A DNA stretch of 30,433 nucleotides, taken from positions 1-30,433 of the forward strand of contig CAYMRB010000064.1 in NCBI GenBank assembly GCA_964392615.1. Direction: 5' to 3'. The notes below the pieces were generated by a model. It did not search any database. It had not been told where the DNA came from and saw only the letters and a list, made by a program, of their open reading frames with translations. Position numbers and translations under genes: made by a program. Every line of letters starts with the position of its first letter. Within the stretch, counting starts at the first letter, position 1. The stretch is from CAYMRB01 sp964392615. Its GTDB lineage: Bacteria > Planctomycetota > UBA8108. Below are positions 16,601 through 23,823 of this stretch, in pieces.

Positions 16601-17218
16601 TCAACCCTCCATGCGCGCCCGCAGGCGCCGCAGCCCCTTGTACTTCGCGTCGCTGACGCGACCGGCATCGAGCCCCGTCTCCCGCGAGATCTCCGCGATC
16701 GACGCGCCGCGGCTCCAGCGCGTCAGCACGTCGCGCTGGCGCGAGGACAGCGTCTCGAGCGCCGCTCGGACGGCGACCGTGCGATCGTCGACGGCGGCGG
16801 ACGTCGCCCCGTTTGGCGACGAGCGGTCACAGCCGGTCGGCGGCGCCTGGGTCACGGCGACTGCGTCCTCGGCGAGGGGCCGGCTCTTTGGCGCGCGCCG
16901 CCAGCGCTGCGCGACACACCAGATCGACCGGTTGAGCTCGCGGCGCTCCTCCGACTCCGGAGCGTCCAGCGCGGTCCGCCACGTCTCCTGCGGGAGTCTG
17001 CCGAGAAGCTCGACGAACGCGTCCTGCGTCAGGTCGTGCCATTCCGAGTCGGGGACGCGCGCGTTGCGCCAGCTCGTGGTGCAGTACCGCTCGATCTGCG
17101 CCAGGGTGTGGCGCTCGGCGATACAGGACTCCAGGCTGCCGGCGAGGATCTCGGTTCCGACGCTGGCGGCGAGCACGGCCGCGCAGGCGGCGAGGGGGAA
17201 GCGGTGGGGGCGGGACAT
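16601..17218 (-). CDS. ECF-like sigma-70 family RNA polymerase sigma factor
   Basis: A 205-residue protein. HDLTQDAFVELLGRLP (about residues 61-76) is sigma region 2.2, and ELNRSIWCVAQRWRR (about 94-108) corresponds to 2.3/2.4, which binds core RNA polymerase and the -10 element. The C-terminus, AALETLSSRQRDVLTRW followed by IAEISRETGLDAGRVSDAKYKGL, is a region 4 helix-turn-helix that reads the -35 element. The two are joined by a Pro/Ala/Ser linker. The first 27 residues are unusually hydrophobic (PLAACAAVLAASVG) and could be mistaken for a signal peptide, but they fit region 2.1. GGAGAG lies about ten bases before the ATG. No anti-sigma gene is adjacent. It is encoded just upstream of, and in the same direction as, the multidomain membrane-protein gene. 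Confidence 0.75.
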   Translation of the reverse strand: MSRPHRFPLAACAAVLAASVGTEILAGSLESCIAERHTLAQIERYCTTSWRNARVPDSEWHDLTQDAFVELLGRLPQETWRTALDAPESEERRELNRSIWCVAQRWRRAPKSRPLAEDAVAVTQAPPTGCDRSSPNGATSAAVDDRTVAVRAALETLSSRQRDVLTRWSRGASIAEISRETGLDAGRVSDAKYKGLRRLRARMEG

Positions 17219-17388
17219 GTCTGCGAAGCTCTCCGGACTGGGACGGGGATCGCGCCGAGCGCGGGTCGCTATTCCCTACGGACCGGTCGACCGGCCGATC
17301 TCGCCCGTATTCTGGGCGCCTATCGGTAGATCGCGAGCCGGAGCCCCGGATTTCCTGCCGCGGAGCGGAGTTGTGGCCGCCCGCCGCG

Positions 17389-19494
17389 CTACTTGCAGTA
17401 GCGCCCGAGCCAGTCGAAGAACACCCGGTGCCACAGCACGCCGTTCTGCGGCGACAGCACCCAGTGGCCCTCGTTCGGGTAGTACAGGAAGCGGGACGGC
17501 ACGCCCTCGATCTGCGCGGCCGTGAACGCCTCCATGCCCTGCGTGACCGGCACGCGGAAGTCCTTCTCGCCGTGGATCACGAGGAGCGGCGTCTTCCAGT
17601 TGCGCACGAAGCGGTGGGGCGAGAAGCGATCGTAGTCGCGCTGGGCGCGCTCGCTCCGCCAGTACGGGCCGCCGAGGTCCCAGTTGGGGAAGAACAGCTC
17701 TTCGGTCGAGCCGTACTTCGATTCGAGGTTGAACACGCCGCAGTGCGCGACCATGGCGGCGAACCGCTGCTCGGCGTTGCCCATCAGCCAGTACACCGTG
17801 TAGCCGCCGAAACTGGCGCCGATCGCCGCGACGCGCTGCGGGTCGACGTACCGCTCGGTCAGCATGTCGTCGTGCGCGCTCAGGATGTCCTGCATCGCCT
17901 GGCCGCCCCAATCGCCGCTGATCTGGTCGTTCCACTCGCGGCCGAAGCCGGGCAGTCCGCGGCGGTTCACGGCGAGAACGACGTAGTCCTGCGCGGCCAT
18001 CAGGTGGAAGTTCCAGCGGAACGAGAACCACTGGCCGATTTGACCCTGCGGTCCACCCTGGCAGTAGGTCAGCATCGGCCACCGCTTCGACCGATCGAAG
18101 CCCGGCGGGAAGATGACCCAGCAGTGGATCGACGCGCCGTCGCTCGCGCGCACCCAGCGCTCCTCGATGCGCGGTAGATCGAGCGTCCCGTAGATCCGGT
18201 CGTTGACGCGGGTCAGCGGCTCGCCCTCGCCGCCGGTGGCCGTCGACACGGTGACGAGCTCGTACGGTCGCAGCATGCTCATGCGCGCCGCGACGAGCGT
18301 GCCGCCGTCCGCCGCGATGTCGCGGAGGCTGAAGTTGTAGCGGCCGGATGTGACGCGATCCGCGCCCTGCCGACCGAGCGTGACGCGGAAGACCTGCGTC
18401 GTGCCGCGATCCTCCGACGTGAAGTAGACGGCCGTCGAGTCCGGCGCCCACGTCGGAGCATGGGCGGTGCGATCGAGGCCGACGGTGATCTCCTCGACCG
18501 TGCCGCGCGCGCGGTCGAACAGCAGGATGCGGTTGCGATCCGATTCGAACCCGGCGCGTTCCATCGACAGGAAGGAGATGAAGCGACCATCGGGGGAGTA
18601 GCGCGGATCCGTGTCGTATCCCTTGCGTCCGGTCGTGATGCAGCGCGTCCGGCGGCCTCCGTCGTCGTCCGCGTCGATCGGCACGAGGAAGATGCCGCTG
18701 TCGGTCGACTCCGCCGGATTGTTGACGAGCTTCGCGGTGTACGCGAGCTCGCGACCGTCGGGCGACCACGCGTAGTGCCCGTTGCCGCCGAACGGGGGCA
18801 GCGGACAGTCGGCGCGCAGCCCCTCCATCAGATCGGTGACGTCGCCGGCCTTGCCACCGGCGACGAGTGGCGCGACGCACAGGTGGCTGTACGCGTAGTC
18901 GTGCCACGCGTCCCAATGGCGATAGAAGAGCGAGTCGATAATGCGTGCGTCGGCCTTCGGCAGGTCCTCGTAGAGCTCGTTGACCGTCAGGTCGAGCTTG
19001 ACGTCACGCGTGAACGCGATGTGCTCGCCGGTCGGCGACACGCGCAGATTCGCGACTCCGCCGTCGATCGACGTGACCTGGCGCAGATCCGTGCCGTCGA
19101 GCCGGCACGAGAACACCTGCCCCTTCACATCGTCGCGCGTGCCGATGAGGAAGAGCCGCGCACCCTGCTGTGTCGTCGCCCACTGGACGTCGCCCGCGGC
19201 GTCGAGATCGAGGATCTTGCGCGCGGCGCGTCTGGCGATCGCGACCACCCAGACCTCGCTGCGGCCCTTGTTCTCCGCAAGGTCGTAGCGTCGGACGGTG
19301 AACGCGACGCTCGCGCCGTCGGGCGAAAGCGCGCCGCCGCCGACCCTGCCAAGTCGCCACAGGAGCTCCGGACTCATGCGCTCCGTGGTTGGCTCGACGC
19401 CTCGAGGGAGGGCGGGCTCCGCGGCCAGTACGGGCGCGAGCAGCGCGAGCACGAGGGTCATGACCATCGACGAGGCCGGCGTGGTGGATCGCAT
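17389..19494 (-). CDS. Secreted S9 family peptidase (prolyl oligopeptidase / acylaminoacyl-peptidase type)
   Basis: A 701-residue protein with a Sec signal peptide (MVMTLVLALLAPVLAAEP), so it is probably periplasmic. Residues about 45-430 are the beta-propeller that gates substrate access, with repeated SPDG/SPTG/APDS turns (ALSPDGASVAF, AWSPDGRELAY, RYSPDGRFISF, TWAPDSTAVYF). Residues about 440-701 are the alpha/beta-hydrolase domain with the full triad: Ser561 in GASFGGY, Asp645 in GEKDFRVP and His677 in NEGHW. QGGPQGQIG (479-487) matches the oxyanion region. Members cleave short peptides; the exact specificity cannot be read here. AGGAG lies about ten bases before the ATG at 19494. A REP-like hairpin sits in its 5' leader. 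The downstream gap 17219-17388 has no gene, only a perfect 12-bp palindrome at 17283-17294. Confidence 0.9.
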   Translation of the reverse strand: MRSTTPASSMVMTLVLALLAPVLAAEPALPRGVEPTTERMSPELLWRLGRVGGGALSPDGASVAFTVRRYDLAENKGRSEVWVVAIARRAARKILDLDAAGDVQWATTQQGARLFLIGTRDDVKGQVFSCRLDGTDLRQVTSIDGGVANLRVSPTGEHIAFTRDVKLDLTVNELYEDLPKADARIIDSLFYRHWDAWHDYAYSHLCVAPLVAGGKAGDVTDLMEGLRADCPLPPFGGNGHYAWSPDGRELAYTAKLVNNPAESTDSGIFLVPIDADDDGGRRTRCITTGRKGYDTDPRYSPDGRFISFLSMERAGFESDRNRILLFDRARGTVEEITVGLDRTAHAPTWAPDSTAVYFTSEDRGTTQVFRVTLGRQGADRVTSGRYNFSLRDIAADGGTLVAARMSMLRPYELVTVSTATGGEGEPLTRVNDRIYGTLDLPRIEERWVRASDGASIHCWVIFPPGFDRSKRWPMLTYCQGGPQGQIGQWFSFRWNFHLMAAQDYVVLAVNRRGLPGFGREWNDQISGDWGGQAMQDILSAHDDMLTERYVDPQRVAAIGASFGGYTVYWLMGNAEQRFAAMVAHCGVFNLESKYGSTEELFFPNWDLGGPYWRSERAQRDYDRFSPHRFVRNWKTPLLVIHGEKDFRVPVTQGMEAFTAAQIEGVPSRFLYYPNEGHWVLSPQNGVLWHRVFFDWLGRYCK

Positions 19495-19521
19495 CGGGGG
19501 AAGTCTCCTGATTCCTCGTAG

Positions 19522-19554
19522 GCAGTCCGTTGAGAAGCCCTCTCAGCGGGCTGC
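19522..19554. repeat. REP-like hairpin
   Basis: GCAGTCCGTTGAGA (19522-19535) pairs with TCTCAGCGGGCTGC (19541-19554) through 14 bp, two of them G-U, around an AGCCC loop. The core is that of the 7500-7628 element. It starts 27 nt upstream of the S9 peptidase start codon, so in the minus-strand transcript it would be a 5' hairpin. A further TTATCAGCCC fragment of the same family lies at 19611-19620. Confidence 0.7.
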
Positions 19555-19714
19555 TGGACGTTCCCTTCATCGGCGAATCGGCCCGCCGTGTCCACCTCAC
19601 GATCGCGCCGTTATCAGCCCTTTTTCGCCAGGGTTGCGACTCGATTGGGCGATGTTCGGGATCCGTGACTGCCTTTTCGGGTAACCGCCCACAACGTAAG
19701 AAACACCGTCCGTC

Positions 19715-19735
19715 GCCGGCGCCGGCACTTTTTTT
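19715..19735 (+). terminator. GC-rich palindrome followed by T-run, possible terminator or attenuator
   Basis: GCCGGCGCCGGC (19715-19726) is self-complementary and is followed by seven T at 19729-19735, the layout of an intrinsic terminator on the plus strand. The effective stem is short because the palindrome has no natural loop. No plus-strand gene ends before it, so it would act in the leader of the sigma-kinase pair. A weak -10-like CATAAT lies at 19763-19768. Confidence 0.3.
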
Positions 19736-19841
19736 CGGTTTTTCGCGATCGGCGTCGACTGGCATAATGGCGCCGAGAGAGCAACGGAGAGGATGTCTCC
19801 CGCCGCTGGCTCGCTCGACCGGCCAGCATGCACTTCGTCCG

Positions 19842-20423
19842 ATGAAGCCAGAACACTCCGATTTCGCCGATCCGAGCGTCTTCGAACGCCACCAGAACTA
19901 CCTGCGTCTCCACGCGCAGGTGCAGATCGCTGCACGCTATCAGGCGAAGATCGATCCATCGGACATCGTGCAGCAGACTCTCGTCAAGGCGTACCGTCAC
20001 CGGGACAAGCTCGATGGCCGGACCGAGCCGGAGGTCCGGGCGTATCTGCTGGAGGTCCTGCGGACGATCCTGATCAACGAGATCCGTCACTTCCGTCGCG
20101 CCATGCGCGACGTCGGTCGCGAGCAGCCCCTCGCCGTCGGCGAGGCGTCGTCCGTCTGTCTCGACCGCTGGCTGCAGGCGCGCTGCCCGTCGCCGAGCCA
20201 TGTCGCGTCCGTCGAGGAGCTCAGCGGTCGCGTCGTCGCGGCGCTGCGAGTGCTCGACCCGGAGGAGCGCGCGGTCGTCGTGCTGAAGTACTGGCACGAG
20301 ATGACTCTCGAGGCGATCGGCATCGTACTCGAGCGCAACGCGACCTTCGCCGCCCGGCGTCTGGCGAGTGCGCTCAGGAGGCTGCGCGGCGTCGCGGGAC
20401 TCGACGCATTAGGGGCGGGCTGA
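19842..20423 (+). CDS. ECF sigma factor (planctomycete kinase-associated type)
   Basis: A 193-residue protein. Region 2: VFERHQNYLRLHAQVQIAARY, then IDPSDIVQQTLVKAYRH, which carries the SDIVQQT signature I associate with planctomycete ECF sigmas, then VRAYLLEVLRTILINEIRHF. Region 4: RVLDPEERAVVVLKYWHEMT and LEAIGIVLERNATFAARRL, a helix-turn-helix for -35 recognition. I chose ATG 19842 because MKPEHSDFADPSVFERHQ is the usual beginning of this group; no clear ribosome-binding site precedes it, and an in-frame ATG at 19767 would add 25 residues of low quality. It is followed after 4 nt by a membrane kinase gene, the common sigma-kinase pair of this phylum, so the two are probably co-transcribed and functionally linked. 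Confidence 0.88.
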   Translation: MKPEHSDFADPSVFERHQNYLRLHAQVQIAARYQAKIDPSDIVQQTLVKAYRHRDKLDGRTEPEVRAYLLEVLRTILINEIRHFRRAMRDVGREQPLAVGEASSVCLDRWLQARCPSPSHVASVEELSGRVVAALRVLDPEERAVVVLKYWHEMTLEAIGIVLERNATFAARRLASALRRLRGVAGLDALGAG

Positions 20424-20427
20424 CGCG

Positions 20428-22725
20428 GTGGGTGAGGGCGACTCCGAACGGCCGTTCGACGAAACGTCGGCTGCGTCCGACGGCGCGGAAGGCGGCTCTC
20501 GCCTCGACGAGGCGATTCTCGCGTTCATGACCATCGTCGAGTCCGGCGCCGAGCCGGATCGCGACGAGTTGCTGTCGCGGTACGCCGACGTCGCGGATGA
20601 GCTCGCGGCGTTCATCGACGATCACGAGAGCATGCAGCGGCTCAGCGAGGCGGTCTCCGCCGAGACGATCGCCGACGATCGCAACGCCGCGCGCCCGCCC
20701 CCCGAGGTCCCCGGCTACGAGGTCCTCGACGAGATCGGCCGCGGCGGCATGGGGGTCGTCTACCGCGTCCGCGATCTGCAGTTGAACCGCACGGTCGCGA
20801 TGAAGATGAGTCTGGCGGGAGAGCTCGCCGACGACGCGGACGTGTTTCGCTTCCGCTTCGAGGCGGAGGCGGCCGCTCGGCTTCAGCACGACCACATCGT
20901 GCCGATCTACGAGCTCGGGCAGGCCGGAGGGCGTGACTTCTTCACGATGCGGCTCTTTTCGGGCGGCAGCCTGGCCGACGCGATCGGCGACTTCCTCGGG
21001 AAGCCTCGAGACGCTGCCGAGCTCGCCATCAAGGTCGCGCGCGCGGTGCATTTTGCGCACCAGAAAAACGTGCTCCACCGCGATCTGAAGCCGAGCAACA
21101 TCTTCCTCGATGATTCCGGCGAGCCGTACGTCGGCGATTTCGGTCTCGCCAAGTCGTTCGGTGAGGATCGCGGCTGGACGCAGAGCGGCGCCATACTCGG
21201 TAGCCTGAGCTATCTCGCGCCCGAGCAGGCCAGCGGCGAGGCGGGGTCTGTCGCCGCGATGACGTCGGACGTGTACGGCCTCGGCGCGATCCTCTATCAG
21301 TTGCTGACGGGGCAGTCGCCGTTCGCGGGGCTCAGTCCCGCCGACGCGTTGCGCGCCGTCGCCGAGCTCGACGTGACACCGCCGAGGGTCTTGCGGCCGG
21401 GCGTGCCGAATGACCTCGAGACGATCAGTCTCAAGTGTCTGCGGAAGAAGCCGGAGCGCCGCTACGCCGACGCCGAATCCCTCGCCGAGGATCTCGAGCG
21501 GTACCTGCGCGACGAGCCGATCGTCGCGCGACCGATCTCACGCCCCGAGCGGGCGTACAAATGGTGTCGCCGTCACCCCGCCATAGCATGGTCGACCACC
21601 GTAGTGATCGCGGCGTTCGTGACCGTCTTCGCGTTGACGGTGTTCTACAACCAGCGGCTTCGGACGCGTGCGGCGGAGCTGTCGCGAACGCTGTACGCGG
21701 CGCGCATGGAGCGCGGGTTCATAGCGTTCGACGACGCGAGCATCGAGACCGTGTTCGACGTGCTCGTGCAGACCACACCCGACGACGGGGAGGTCGATCT
21801 GCGCAGCTTCGACTGGGGGCTTCTCGATCGGCTTTCTCATGCGGACGAGCGCGCAGGAGGATCGGGGAACCTCGTCGCCACCATGACGCTGTCGCCCGCC
21901 GGCGACCTGGCCGCGATCGCGACGACTCATTCGGTGTCGGTACGGGATGTCGCGAGCTGGAAGGAGCTGTGGAAGGAGCCCGCCGGGGCGACCGACATCG
22001 AGTTCAACCACGACGGCAGCGCGCTGATCGTGTTGTGGCAGGCCCGCCCTCTCGGCCTGCACGATCCTCGGGATGGCACGCGTCGACGCGAGCTGGGTGC
22101 GCAGCGCGTCGTCGCGTATCGACCGTTCGGCGGACGGCCGTTACGTCGCCGGCTCCGGGAAGGACGGGATCGATGTCTGGGACCTGACCGGCTCGACGTC
22201 GGAGCCTGCGCGACTGTTGCCTCCGGAGCACGCCGCGGACCGCGTGCTGTGCCTGTGCTTCGCCGCCGGCGGCTCGACGATCTACTTCGGCACCAAGAGC
22301 GGTGTCGTGAAGGTGTGGAACCTCGAGACAAACGGGGTGGAGGAGCTGGCGTGGCCGCACGGCAACGGCGTGTCCTGCATCGTTCGTTCTCCGGACGGAC
22401 GGCGATTCGTCTCGGGCAGCTCGAACGGCACGTTGCAGGTCTGGGACGCGGCGGCGCGAACGGTCGAGCTCGACCTCTTCGGACACGTCGCCGCCATCCA
22501 GGGCTTGTGCTTCTCGCCGGACGGGCAGCTCCTGCTATCGTGCAGCGTCGACGGGACCGCACGGCTCTGGCCGCTCGAGGAGCGCAGGCCGGTGCGAGCA
22601 CTGGCGTACCGCGGTCACATCAGCAGCGTCAACGCGGCGCTCTTCCTGCCCGGAGACCAGCAGTTCGTCACAGGGGGCAAGGACGGCACGCTGCGGCGCT
22701 GGAATCTGCCGTATCGGGATCGTGA
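20428..22725 (+). CDS. Membrane Ser/Thr protein kinase, N-terminal part of a frameshifted kinase-WD40 gene
   Basis: The frame begins with GTG, 4 nt after the sigma factor. Residues 25-75 form the short helical N-terminus typical of planctomycete kinases (LDEAILAFM, YADVADELAAFIDDH). The kinase domain covers about 97-360: Gly loop GRGGMG (104-109), Lys126, HRDLKPSN (217-224), Asp237 in DFG, APE at 264-266; all key residues are present. A single membrane span lies at about 386-406 (STTVVIAAFVTVFALTVF), placing the kinase in the cytoplasm and the rest outside. After RSFDWGLLDRL (459-469) the first WD40 blades begin. From about residue 560 (near 22105) the translation turns into Arg-rich noise, while the proper propeller goes on in the next frame; the stop at 22725 is therefore an artefact of the shift. 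Confidence 0.85.
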   Translation: MGEGDSERPFDETSAASDGAEGGSRLDEAILAFMTIVESGAEPDRDELLSRYADVADELAAFIDDHESMQRLSEAVSAETIADDRNAARPPPEVPGYEVLDEIGRGGMGVVYRVRDLQLNRTVAMKMSLAGELADDADVFRFRFEAEAAARLQHDHIVPIYELGQAGGRDFFTMRLFSGGSLADAIGDFLGKPRDAAELAIKVARAVHFAHQKNVLHRDLKPSNIFLDDSGEPYVGDFGLAKSFGEDRGWTQSGAILGSLSYLAPEQASGEAGSVAAMTSDVYGLGAILYQLLTGQSPFAGLSPADALRAVAELDVTPPRVLRPGVPNDLETISLKCLRKKPERRYADAESLAEDLERYLRDEPIVARPISRPERAYKWCRRHPAIAWSTTVVIAAFVTVFALTVFYNQRLRTRAAELSRTLYAARMERGFIAFDDASIETVFDVLVQTTPDDGEVDLRSFDWGLLDRLSHADERAGGSGNLVATMTLSPAGDLAAIATTHSVSVRDVASWKELWKEPAGATDIEFNHDGSALIVLWQARPLGLHDPRDGTRRRELGAQRVVAYRPFGGRPLRRRLREGRDRCLGPDRLDVGACATVASGARRGPRAVPVLRRRRLDDLLRHQERCREGVEPRDKRGGGAGVAARQRRVLHRSFSGRTAIRLGQLERHVAGLGRGGANGRARPLRTRRRHPGLVLLAGRAAPAIVQRRRDRTALAARGAQAGASTGVPRSHQQRQRGALPARRPAVRHRGQGRHAAALESAVSGS

Positions 22726-23707
22726 CGGTAAGAGCTGGCGGTCGCGTTTCCCCTACGGAGACGTGGTGCGGTTTCGTCCGGACGGCGGCTCGGCGGTCTC
22801 CGTGAGCGAGGACGGCACCGCGATCGTGTGGGACGCCTCCCCGCGACCGCCGGTGCTCGAGCCGCGAGAGCTGCGGCGCTTTCAGGTGAAGACCGGGGGC
22901 TCGGATTGGGTCGTCGACGGCGGCGGCTCGCGTCTGTTTCGAGTGCGCCGGAAGCCGGCCGCGGGATTCACGGCCGAGGTCGCCGAGCTGGAGTCAGGGC
23001 GGGCTCTCGTCGAGTGGGAGGAGCCTGCCGAGCCGACCGCGGCGTGCTTCTCCCCGGACGGTGCCTGGGTCGCGACCGTCACGTCGAGAGCGGTGACGAT
23101 CAGGGAGCTCGCGGACACCACGGCCGACGTCGTCCACGTCGTCGAGTTGCCGCAGGCCATGCGCGAGATCCCGTACGTGGCGCTGTCGCCCGACCGCGGC
23201 TGGCTCGCCTGCATCGACAAGTGTCCACGCGAGGACCGGGAGATCGATCCGAACGCCAGGCTGATGGTCCGCGACCTGCGGACCGGCGCGACGTTCGTTC
23301 GCGAGAAGGCTCACGACGAGCGCATCTTCGCCGTGGCGTTCTCGCCGGACTCGAGCGCGCTGGCGACGGCGGGCGAGGACCGGATGGTCCGCGTCTGGAG
23401 CCTCGTCGGCGGTGTCGGTGATACCCTGGCCTGCCGCGAGTTCCGCGGGCACGGTAAGACCGTCGCATCGCTGGTGTTCTCGCCCGACGGCCGGATCCTC
23501 GCGAGCGGCAGCGACGCCAGCACGGTCAAGCTCTGGGATCTCGCGACCGGCACCGAGCGCGCGACGCTGACCGGGTTCCGGGGTTCTGTCGACGGGCTCG
23601 CCTTCTCGACCGACGGGCTGAAGCTCGTGACGTGCGGTGGCCATGCGAGCTCGAGCATCGACGAGGGACAGGTCCGCGTCTACACGGCGACGCGCCCCGA
23701 GGAGTAG
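22073..23707 (+). CDS. WD40 beta-propeller, C-terminal part of the frameshifted kinase-WD40 gene
   Basis: This frame supplies the rest of the propeller: about ten WD40-type blades with clear endings such as DGIDVWDL, GVVKVWNL, GTLQVWDA, GTARLWPL, GTLRRWNL, GTAIVWDA, RMVRVWSL and STVKLWDL, each before or after an SPDG-type turn. In the intact design these blades would lie outside the cytoplasmic membrane and act as a sensor or docking platform for the kinase. The first good residues after the shift are RIDRSADGRYVAGSG (about 22120-22160). The ATG at 22073 has no good ribosome-binding site and would begin in mid-blade, so separate translation is unlikely. The frame ends at 23707. Either the gene is broken in this strain or the sequence has an indel between about 22090 and 22130. 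Confidence 0.85.
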   Translation: MARVDASWVRSASSRIDRSADGRYVAGSGKDGIDVWDLTGSTSEPARLLPPEHAADRVLCLCFAAGGSTIYFGTKSGVVKVWNLETNGVEELAWPHGNGVSCIVRSPDGRRFVSGSSNGTLQVWDAAARTVELDLFGHVAAIQGLCFSPDGQLLLSCSVDGTARLWPLEERRPVRALAYRGHISSVNAALFLPGDQQFVTGGKDGTLRRWNLPYRDRDGKSWRSRFPYGDVVRFRPDGGSAVSVSEDGTAIVWDASPRPPVLEPRELRRFQVKTGGSDWVVDGGGSRLFRVRRKPAAGFTAEVAELESGRALVEWEEPAEPTAACFSPDGAWVATVTSRAVTIRELADTTADVVHVVELPQAMREIPYVALSPDRGWLACIDKCPREDREIDPNARLMVRDLRTGATFVREKAHDERIFAVAFSPDSSALATAGEDRMVRVWSLVGGVGDTLACREFRGHGKTVASLVFSPDGRILASGSDASTVKLWDLATGTERATLTGFRGSVDGLAFSTDGLKLVTCGGHASSSIDEGQVRVYTATRPEE

Positions 23708-23823
23708 GGCCCGTAGGTGGAGCCGTTTCGCGTCCGCCGTGAGCTCAGGCACGGATGGAGCTCGGCCCGCGCGTCCACGATGTGCGGTCAGGCACCATCG
23801 TCAACGCCCGAAAGGAGCCCGAG

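Noticed and set aside
17283..17294. Perfect 12-bp palindrome CCGGTCGACCGG as terminator of the S9 peptidase gene
   Set aside because: It lies about 95 nt after the stop, has no loop and no T-run; kept only as a note.
19793..20530. ATG 19793 behind GGAGAGG as start of a plus-strand gene
   Set aside because: It is in a different frame from the sigma factor and yields Arg-rich sequence; the sigma frame has the family motifs.
22073..22110. Independent start for the WD40 half
   Set aside because: There is no ribosome-binding site, and translation from the ATG would begin inside a propeller blade.
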